A DNA stretch of 5,589 nucleotides from Chloroflexota bacterium. GTDB lineage: Bacteria; Chloroflexota; Dehalococcoidia; Lucifugimonadales; Lucifugimonadaceae. The notes under the pieces are model-generated. The model was not told where the DNA came from, made no database searches, and saw only the letters and a list, made by a program, of their open reading frames with translations. This document shows positions 1 to 5,309 of the stretch, one piece after another (within the stretch, counting starts at the first letter, position 1; each line of letters opens with the position of its first letter). A program made the position numbers and the translations under genes. The stretch covers positions 1 to 5,589 of the forward strand of contig JACETA010000055.1 in assembly GCA_013911545.1 (NCBI GenBank). Direction: 5' to 3'.

Positions 1-83
1 ACGTATAAATTTTCATCATGCCACTGAAGCCCATTGGGCATTTCAATATTTGATTTTATTGGGTAAAATTCTACTTTTTTCAC
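1..83 (-). CDS. Partial 5' end of a leftward gene, possibly a beta-propeller (SMP-30/gluconolactonase-like) protein
   Basis: On the minus strand one frame stays open from just after a TAA at 164-162 to base 1, where the window ends, so only the start of the gene would be present. No ATG occurs before position 41. A GTG at 83-81 preceded by AGAAG (weak Shine-Dalgarno) gives MKKVEFYPIKSNIEMPNGLQ and then WHDENLYV; the alternative start is the ATG at 41-39. The peptide reads like real protein rather than random AT-rich translation. The run PNGLQWHDENLYV resembles the first blade of SMP-30/gluconolactonase or NHL-type propellers, where 'P-x-G-L-x-W-x-x-x-x-L-(W/Y)-V' is common. That resemblance is from memory and covers only about 13 residues. 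The gene is divergent from the NYN gene, so 84-196 would hold both promoters. Existence is moderately likely; family and exact start are uncertain. Confidence 0.45.
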   Translation of the reverse strand, partial: MKKVEFYPIKSNIEMPNGLQWHDENLY

Positions 84-196
84 AATATCTTCTAAATAAT
101 TGTCTATAAATACTATATTACTTTGGTTATAAAGATTTATAATTACATTAATATTTATTTTTTATTTCATCAAATCAATTATTTAACGGAGATTCA
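84..196. promoter_or_regulatory. AT-rich divergent intergenic spacer with a candidate promoter for the NYN gene
   Basis: This short spacer separates the presumed leftward gene from the rightward NYN gene. It holds an exact TATAAT at 138-143 on the plus strand, which would place transcription start near 150 and give a leader of about 45 bases. No good -35 hexamer sits 16-18 bases upstream (the bases there are ATATTA-like). In DNA this AT-rich a lone TATAAT can easily arise by chance. I see no operator palindrome, riboswitch or terminator here. Confidence 0.25.
188..191 (+). promoter_or_regulatory. Ribosome binding site of the NYN gene
   Basis: GGAG stands five bases before the ATG at 197 (context aacGGAGattcaATG). 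It supports this start over the internal ATG at residue 14, which would begin only a few residues before the catalytic FIDGSN motif. Confidence 0.7.
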
Positions 197-1012
197 ATGG
201 CTGAAGCAATAGAGAAGGTAAAAAAAGAAAGGGTGATGGTTTTTATAGATGGTAGCAATCTGTACCATGTTTTAAATCAGCACTTTTCAAGGAATGATAT
301 AAAATTTGGCAAATTTGCTGAAAAATTATCTGGCGAAAGAGAACTTGTCAGAACTTATTATTACAATATCAAACAAGCTCAAAGAGGCAGGGCGTCTGAA
401 GATCAAGAAAAATTTCTTGCAGCTCTTTATGACATACCCTACCTAGAAGTTAAGCTTGGGATTGTGAAACAAAGAGGTGATGCTATGGTTGAAAAAGGTG
501 TAGATATGATGATTGGGGTAGATATTTTAAAAAATGCCTATGAGGATCTGTATGATACAGCCATATTGGTGAGTGGAGATGGAGATTTTTATCCTGCCCT
601 TCAAGCTGCGAAAGACCAAGGAAAGCATGTTGAAATAGCAGCTTTTGATTCTAATATCTCACCTGAAACTGCAAGAATTGCAGATTTACACATAAAGCTC
701 AATAAAACATTTTTTTCAAATTTATGGATGACTAAGACTGATCAAAAAAATGCAGCTAAGTCTTATAATAAAGAAGAGGTGTCTGATGAACTTTCATCTC
801 CTGAAGGTGAAAATAAAAAACCTAAAAGAAAAATACCTTCTAAAACTGTTGCACCAAAAAGAAGTTATAGCAGTAAATACAAACCTAAAACTAAAGTAAG
901 CAGAAATAGTACTTCTTCAAGAAGAGAAGTGTCTCCTTCTACAGAACCTCCAACTCTAAATGGGTCTAAGTCTGGTGAAAAAAAAGGTTGGATTAAGAAG
1001 ATATTTAGTTAA
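197..1012 (+). CDS. NYN domain (PIN-like, LabA/DUF88 family) putative ribonuclease with a basic C-terminal tail
   Basis: This 271-residue cytoplasmic protein has an N-terminal NYN domain (about 12-175), a PIN-like metal-dependent RNase fold. The expected acidic sites are visible: VFIDGSN (Asp18, Asn21), KGVDMMIGVDIL (Asp103, Asp109) and VSGDGDF (Asp128, Asp130). Asp18, Asp109 and the SGDGD pair match the family's metal-binding positions. The central LVSGDGDFYPALQAAKDQGK block is typical of LabA/DUF88 proteins. Residues 180-271 are low-complexity and rich in Lys, Arg, Ser and Pro (KKPKRKIPSK, KRSYSSKYKPKTK), then end in GWIKKIFS. This looks like a disordered nucleic-acid-binding tail with a short amphipathic end. 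There is no signal peptide or membrane segment. RNA processing or decay is the family's usual role; the target is unknown. The gene stands alone and its stop codon overlaps that of convergent ilvD. The family call is firm; the cellular function is not. Confidence 0.88.
   Translation: MAEAIEKVKKERVMVFIDGSNLYHVLNQHFSRNDIKFGKFAEKLSGERELVRTYYYNIKQAQRGRASEDQEKFLAALYDIPYLEVKLGIVKQRGDAMVEKGVDMMIGVDILKNAYEDLYDTAILVSGDGDFYPALQAAKDQGKHVEIAAFDSNISPETARIADLHIKLNKTFFSNLWMTKTDQKNAAKSYNKEEVSDELSSPEGENKKPKRKIPSKTVAPKRSYSSKYKPKTKVSRNSTSSRREVSPSTEPPTLNGSKSGEKKGWIKKIFS
1009..1012. other. Convergent stop-codon overlap (shared TTAA)
   Basis: The palindromic TTAA supplies the stop of the NYN gene on the plus strand (TAA, 1010-1012) and of ilvD on the minus strand (TAA, 1011-1009). 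There is no intergenic base between the two genes, so any terminator must lie inside a coding region. The surrounding GTTAAC (1008-1013) is also a perfect palindrome. Confidence 0.95.
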
Positions 1013-2709
1013 CCAGTAACAGCACCTTTTGCGGCAGGTTGAACTAACTTTGTGTATTTACCTAAGACACCACTTTTAAACATTGGTTCAGGCTTAACAA
1101 CATTCTTTAATCTATCCTTAATAGTTTCATTGTCTACTTTTAAATTTAATTCAAAAGTTTCTAGATCAATTTCTATAATATCACCTTTTTCAACTGCAGC
1201 TATTGGTCCGCCGACAGCTGCTTCTGGTCCTACGTGGCCAATCATTGGGCCATGCGAAGCTCCAGAAAACCTTCCATCTGTCATAAGAAAGACCTTGTCT
1301 CCTAAACCTTGACCAACAATAGCACTTGTTATCGACAGCATTTCTCTCATTCCAGGCCCGCCTTTAGGTCCTTCATATCTAATTACCACAAAGTCTCCAG
1401 CTTTAATTTGTTTTTTCTTCAAAGCTTCCATACACTCTTCTTCTTGATTAAAAACGTTTGCTGGTCCTGACCACTTCTTTCCGTAATTATGACCAGCAAC
1501 TTTTAGTACAGCTCCATCGGGTGCAAGGTTCCCATGTAATATTACTAATCCTCCGGATGGGCTAATTGGGTTATCAATTTTCCTTACAACATCATTTTCT
1601 TTGCCAGCATCTTCAATATTTTCAAGGTTCTCTCTAACAGTTTTTCCAGTAACGGTTATACAGTCACCATGAATTAACCCTAATTCCAGCAACCTTTTCA
1701 TTACAAGAGGCACACCACCAACATTATCTAAATCATACATAAGATATTTCCCTGCAGGTTTCATGTCTGCTAAGTGAGGAGTCCTCATTGATATATCGTG
1801 AATATCTTCAAGTGTAAGACTGATTCCAGCTTCATAGGCTATTGCAGGCAAATGAAGACAAGTATTGGTTGAGCCTCCCATAGCAGTGACAACAGTTACT
1901 GCATTTTCAAAAGCTTCTTTAGTTAAAATATCAGAAGGCTTTATATCTTTTCTAAGTAAATTTAAAACTGCTTCGCCAGCTAACCTACTTGAAGCATTTT
2001 TTCTTTGATCCACCGCTGGCTCTGATGCTGAACCGGGCAAACTCAATCCTAATGCCTCGCCTACTGATGACATTGTATTAGCTGTAAACATACCTCCGCA
2101 TGATCCAGGCCCAGGGCAAGCTCGAGATTCTATTTGATATAATTCGTTGTCGTCAATTTCACCACTTTGATGTTTTCCAACTGCCTCAAAAACATCTTGA
2201 ATCTGTATTGTTTTCCCATTTAAGTTACCTGGTAATATTGATCCTCCGTAAATAAACACTGACGGAACATTAAGTCTTGCTATTGCCATCATTGCGCCCG
2301 GCAAGCTTTTATCGCACCCAGCTACAGCAACTAAACCATCAAATCTTTCAGCAAAAACTACTGTTTCAATTGAATCGGCTATCACTTCTCTGCTAACTAA
2401 AGAGCCTCTCATACCAATATGCCCCATAGATATAGCATCGCTTACAGTAATCGTGCCAAATACAAATGGCGTCCCTTCAGCTGCAAATACTCCTCTTTTT
2501 ACTTGTTCTACTAATGGTTCAATTCCTGCATTGCATGGAGTTACTTCATTGTGTGTGGAAGCTATACCTACAAATGGAGCATTAATATTATCATCCGTAA
2601 GGCCCATAGCTTTCATCATAGATCTATGAGGAGCTCTTGCTGCACCTTCAGTTGTCTGCCAGCTCCTATGTTTCCCAATTGCACGTTTTTGCTCTCTTTT
2701 AGTAGCCAT
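1009..2709 (-). CDS. ilvD: Dihydroxy-acid dehydratase (IlvD)
   Basis: Dihydroxy-acid dehydratase (EC 4.2.1.9) converts 2,3-dihydroxyisovalerate to 2-oxoisovalerate, and the methylvalerate analogue likewise, in cytoplasmic valine, leucine and isoleucine synthesis. The 566 residues match the family's usual 550-620. Both IlvD/Edd signatures are present: CDKSLPGAMMA at 132-142 and FLMTDGRFSG at 474-483. Cys59 (TPCN), Cys132 (CDK) and Cys204 (PGSCGGMFTAN) are the three expected iron-sulfur ligands. Asp91 (VSDAISMG), Lys133 (the carbamylated lysine of the family) and Glu496 (GPEAA) are the expected magnesium ligands. Ser482 corresponds to the proposed catalytic serine. The family also contains sugar-acid dehydratases (Edd, arabinonate/xylonate type), but the length and the MG-x-x-GM...SLVSREVIADSIE region look like true IlvD. 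The ATG at 2709 has an AAGGAG ribosome site. The gene is last in the leftward operon, overlapping the Nudix gene by 11 bases. No other ilv or leu gene is nearby in the window. Confidence 0.95.
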   Translation of the reverse strand: MATKREQKRAIGKHRSWQTTEGAARAPHRSMMKAMGLTDDNINAPFVGIASTHNEVTPCNAGIEPLVEQVKRGVFAAEGTPFVFGTITVSDAISMGHIGMRGSLVSREVIADSIETVVFAERFDGLVAVAGCDKSLPGAMMAIARLNVPSVFIYGGSILPGNLNGKTIQIQDVFEAVGKHQSGEIDDNELYQIESRACPGPGSCGGMFTANTMSSVGEALGLSLPGSASEPAVDQRKNASSRLAGEAVLNLLRKDIKPSDILTKEAFENAVTVVTAMGGSTNTCLHLPAIAYEAGISLTLEDIHDISMRTPHLADMKPAGKYLMYDLDNVGGVPLVMKRLLELGLIHGDCITVTGKTVRENLENIEDAGKENDVVRKIDNPISPSGGLVILHGNLAPDGAVLKVAGHNYGKKWSGPANVFNQEEECMEALKKKQIKAGDFVVIRYEGPKGGPGMREMLSITSAIVGQGLGDKVFLMTDGRFSGASHGPMIGHVGPEAAVGGPIAAVEKGDIIEIDLETFELNLKVDNETIKDRLKNVVKPEPMFKSGVLGKYTKLVQPAAKGAVTG

Positions 2710-3181
2710 ATTTTCTCCTTAACTCAATGCATTTCAATCCAAGAACTCTTACATCATCTTGAATTTCTTCAATATTTGAATTTAAATTAACATTTCCTTT
2801 TAATTTATTTTCATCAGCCCAAAACCACCCAAATTTTAAATTTTGAGTATTTAAGGCTTTTGAAAAATATATCATATCTATATGAATATGTTCACCATTT
2901 TTTGGGTCATTTATCTTCTCTAATAGTATTGTATAAGGAGGGGCAATTTCTTCAACGTTATCAAAATTTCTATTTTTCCTTTCTAGGTTATAATCAAGAA
3001 ACTCAACATTTAATCCAGTTTCTTCAAAAGTTTCTCTTAATGCAGCATCAATTGGAGTTTCATTTTTTTCAATGTGACCTCCAGGAGGCAACCATGTTTT
3101 TACTTTTTTGTGCCAATGCAAGAGAACTTTGTTTTCTTTAGGGTGCAAAACAAATGTAGTTGCAGTGAAATGCCTTTCCAT
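2699..3181 (-). CDS. Nudix hydrolase (MutT-like)
   Basis: This cytoplasmic Nudix pyrophosphohydrolase cleaves nucleoside diphosphates linked to another group. A complete Nudix box G-x5-E-x7-R-E-x-x-E-E-x-G-x runs from the second Gly of PPGGHIE to ETFEETGL (residues 35-57 counting from the start chosen here). The metal-binding RExxEE is intact; Thr replaces the usual hydrophobic residue after RE. WLPPGGHIE before the box and HIHIDMIYF after it are common in stand-alone members. No NudC-type SQPWPxPxS motif or zinc site is present, so the substrate (oxidised dNTP, ADP-ribose or other) cannot be assigned. I chose the ATG at 3181 (MERHFTATTF, 160 residues). It forms TGATG with the stop of the upstream dehydrogenase, and MxRHFTAT-type beginnings are typical. 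An in-frame ATG at 3190 would add Met-Val-Leu. Neither start has a clear Shine-Dalgarno, so translation probably depends on coupling. The gene's stop overlaps the ilvD start. Confidence 0.9.
   Translation of the reverse strand: MERHFTATTFVLHPKENKVLLHWHKKVKTWLPPGGHIEKNETPIDAALRETFEETGLNVEFLDYNLERKNRNFDNVEEIAPPYTILLEKINDPKNGEHIHIDMIYFSKALNTQNLKFGWFWADENKLKGNVNLNSNIEEIQDDVRVLGLKCIELRRKYGY
2715..2720 (-). promoter_or_regulatory. Strong Shine-Dalgarno of ilvD, inside the end of the Nudix gene
   Basis: AAGGAG lies five bases before the ilvD ATG (AAGGAGaaaatATG read on the minus strand). It is embedded in the Nudix codons for the final R-R-K-Y-G-Y. It fixes the ilvD start and suggests ilvD can load ribosomes independently as well as by coupling. 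Confidence 0.8.
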
Positions 3182-4176
3182 CAGTACCATAGATTTTTAT
3201 CAACAATATTAATTAAATCTTTCCCTTCCTTAAAATTGATACAATTATTTTTTATGATTTCGTATCTTCTTTCATTGAGATATGGGACATCATACGCTGC
3301 GACATGAGGAGTAAGAATTACATTTTTTAATCCCCATAATTGATGGTTTTTTGGTAAAGGCTCTGTTTCAAAAACATCTAAGCCGGCCCCGCTAATTAAC
3401 TTATTTTTAATTGCTAAAACAAGATCATCTAATACGGTTGTCTTTCCTCTGCCAATATTTATAAAAAAACCAGATTTTTTCATTTTTGAAAAAAAATTAT
3501 AATCAAAAATCTTTTCTGTATTTGGAGTATGGGGTATTGTTGCAATTATAAAATCAGAATCGCCTACATAATCCATCATTTTATTAGGTTTTATTAATTT
3601 TGAAAGATAATCTGGTTTGTCTAATCTTCTTTCATCAACCCCAATAACTTCTGCACCAAAAGCGCTACATAGCCTTGATGTTTCTTCGCCAATCCCGCCT
3701 ACACCAATAATAAGGATTTTTGCTTCAGGTAAATACCTTGTTGAACCCAAATCTGACTTAATAGGACTCCATTTATTTTGAGCCTGCTGACTTATATATA
3801 TATTCAAACTTTTTGAAAATGACAATATCATTGCCATTATGTGGTGAGATATATGATCGTTATATATTCCTCTAAAATTAGTTACCACTAATGGATGTTT
3901 TATTAGCTCATCAAAATAAAAGTCTGGCGGAGGCGCTGCTTGAGGAGCTTGAAGCCATTTAATATTTTCACAATAATCTATCAAGTCTTCGGATATGACC
4001 CCATATGCAGCATTTGATTTAGCTAATGATTCTTTTGCCTGTTCTAAATTCTGAGGTATATAAACATTAATAAAATCTAATGTATCTTTTAATCTCTGAC
4101 ACCAATTATTTATTAACTCATTATTTGTATACTCATCCTTAGTTGATGGAAGGAAAGTTATATTTACTTTGTTCAT
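3181..4176 (-). CDS. D-isomer-specific 2-hydroxyacid dehydrogenase (NAD-dependent)
   Basis: This 331-residue cytoplasmic enzyme should reduce a 2-oxoacid to a D-2-hydroxyacid or run the reverse. The Rossmann nucleotide-binding motif is IIGVGGIG (Gly158, Gly160, Gly163), followed by VIGVD with Asp181 at the end of the second strand. An acidic residue there favours NAD over NADP, although two arginines follow. The catalytic triad is in place: Arg243 (NIGRGK), Glu272 (DVFETEP) and His291 (TPHVAAY). The split catalytic domain is formed by residues 1-110 and the C-terminal end, with the hinge region TNFRGIYNDHI at 99-109. The substrate loop after KWLQAP is AAPPPDFYF rather than the more familiar glycine-rich SAGVD type, so the substrate is probably not glycerate 3-phosphate, and no ACT domain is present. 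The start overlaps the stop of the Ldh_2 gene as ATGA and lacks a clear Shine-Dalgarno, implying coupled translation. The family is certain; the substrate is unknown. Confidence 0.93.
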   Translation of the reverse strand: MNKVNITFLPSTKDEYTNNELINNWCQRLKDTLDFINVYIPQNLEQAKESLAKSNAAYGVISEDLIDYCENIKWLQAPQAAPPPDFYFDELIKHPLVVTNFRGIYNDHISHHIMAMILSFSKSLNIYISQQAQNKWSPIKSDLGSTRYLPEAKILIIGVGGIGEETSRLCSAFGAEVIGVDERRLDKPDYLSKLIKPNKMMDYVGDSDFIIATIPHTPNTEKIFDYNFFSKMKKSGFFINIGRGKTTVLDDLVLAIKNKLISGAGLDVFETEPLPKNHQLWGLKNVILTPHVAAYDVPYLNERRYEIIKNNCINFKEGKDLINIVDKNLWY

Positions 4177-5309
4177 AAAGATTCAGTTTTTAGTTCTAAA
4201 GATATTTTTTTGAACCAATCTACAACCTCTTTATGTAAAGGTATACCTGAAGTCATCCTTTTTTCTTCTTCAATACTTTCTAGATATCCAGCATAAATAA
4301 CTTTTTTTCCTTCTGAGTTAGAAGGCAAATCTAGCATGCTCTGAAGATATCTATCCATTAATTCTTTAAATTCCTTTGTATCTATGAAAGCATTAATATC
4401 ATAAGCAGCTAAGAAGTGACCTTGATTTTTATAATCCCCCGTTGGTGCAGTTCTAGTGCCGTTTAGTATTCCGGCTAATATATCAACAACCACAGCCATT
4501 GAATACCCTTTGTGCGATCCTATCTCTCTTGTTGCGCCAAAAGGTAGTAAATCAACTGAACTTGAGATATAACCCTTGTTGTATCGATTCTCTAAATTCT
4601 TTGATTCATCTTCATTGTCTAATTCATTTATATTTATTTCTTCCATTATTGGGTTACCGTTCTTGTCAGCAATCCATCCTTTAGATAAAGGAATATCTAG
4701 TCTTGATGCAAGTACTATTTTGTTTCCAGCAACTGAAGTCATTGCAGCGTCAAAGACAAAGTCAGGCAATTTATCCGCAGGAGCTGAATAGGATATAGGA
4801 TTTGTTCCTAATGCCCTTACTGAAGAATATGTAGGCACCATTCTTGGTGAACAGGCGGCCATAGTTGTGCCAATCATGTCATTCTGGGAGGCTATCATCG
4901 AATGATAAGCAAGCATGCCTAAGTGTCCACAATTATTCATGGTCACTATCCCCGCCCCTGTTTTTTTAGCTTTTTCAACAGCTATTTCCATCGCTTGAGG
5001 AGCAACAACTATTCCTAAGCCATTGTCAGAATTTATGGTTGCGCATGAAGGAGTTTCTTTTACGACTTTCCAGTTCGGTTTAGGATTGAGGCTATTAGAT
5101 TTAAATGCCCCCAAATATGCTCTCAACATATTAGATACGCCATGACTTTCAACTCCTCTTAGGTCTGCTTTTATCAATGCATCGGTTGCAATAGTTGCGT
5201 CTTTGTCAGAAAGGCTTTGAGTCATTAAAATTTGTTTGGTCACTGACCTTAATTTTTTTTCTTCGACACGAATGATATCTTTTTCAGCAACATGAAACTT
5301 CTCAAGCAT
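4173..5309 (-). CDS. Malate/L-lactate dehydrogenase family (Ldh_2) NAD(P)-dependent oxidoreductase
   Basis: This 378-residue cytoplasmic member of the Ldh_2 family reduces 2-oxoacids or oxidises 2-hydroxyacids with NAD(P). The family includes malate, (R)-sulfolactate (ComC), ureidoglycolate (AllD) and 2,3-diketogulonate (YiaK) enzymes, and also imine reductases. Its fold is not the classical Rossmann fold. Visible hallmarks are DLRGVESHG at 49-57 (His56), NNCGHLGM at 125-132 (His129), LGTNPISYSAP at 168-178, FDAAMTSVAGNK at 186-197, GWIADKNGNP at 211-220, LLPFG...HKGYSMAVVVDILAG at 254-280 and NQGHFLAAYD at 295-304. Two oddities stand out. Asn60 occupies the position that is often Arg in SHGxxR. 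Residues 222-253 carry an acidic, polar stretch longer than the usual short link between GxP and LLPFG. The start has AGGAGG nine bases upstream and forms TAATG with the stop of the preceding paralogue. The family is certain; the substrate is not determinable here. Confidence 0.93.
   Translation of the reverse strand: MLEKFHVAEKDIIRVEEKKLRSVTKQILMTQSLSDKDATIATDALIKADLRGVESHGVSNMLRAYLGAFKSNSLNPKPNWKVVKETPSCATINSDNGLGIVVAPQAMEIAVEKAKKTGAGIVTMNNCGHLGMLAYHSMIASQNDMIGTTMAACSPRMVPTYSSVRALGTNPISYSAPADKLPDFVFDAAMTSVAGNKIVLASRLDIPLSKGWIADKNGNPIMEEININELDNEDESKNLENRYNKGYISSSVDLLPFGATREIGSHKGYSMAVVVDILAGILNGTRTAPTGDYKNQGHFLAAYDINAFIDTKEFKELMDRYLQSMLDLPSNSEGKKVIYAGYLESIEEEKRMTSGIPLHKEVVDWFKKISLELKTESL

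Noticed and set aside
1007..1045. Imperfect stem AGTTAACC / GGTTgAACT across the convergent stop codons
   Set aside because: It has a bulge, a loop of about 22 bases and no following T-tract on either strand, so it is not a credible intrinsic terminator.
1052..1312. Plus-strand open frame of 86 codons inside ilvD
   Set aside because: It is antisense to a fully conserved ilvD coding region, and its product has no recognisable motif.
2551..3307. Several plus-strand open frames opposite the Nudix and dehydrogenase genes
   Set aside because: They are shadows of the real minus-strand genes; their products are rich in Phe, Ser, Leu and Cys and lack domains or ribosome sites.
3475..3494. Perfect 8-base inverted repeat (TTTTTTCA / TGAAAAAA) with a TTTT loop, terminator-like
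   Set aside because: It is nearly all A/T, lies inside the dehydrogenase and encodes its conserved region before NIGRGK. Such hairpins are expected by chance in AT-rich DNA, and a GC-rich stem is missing.
4499..4791. Two plus-strand open frames opposite the Ldh_2 gene
   Set aside because: They are antisense to conserved Ldh_2 motifs and overlap each other, with no start signals.
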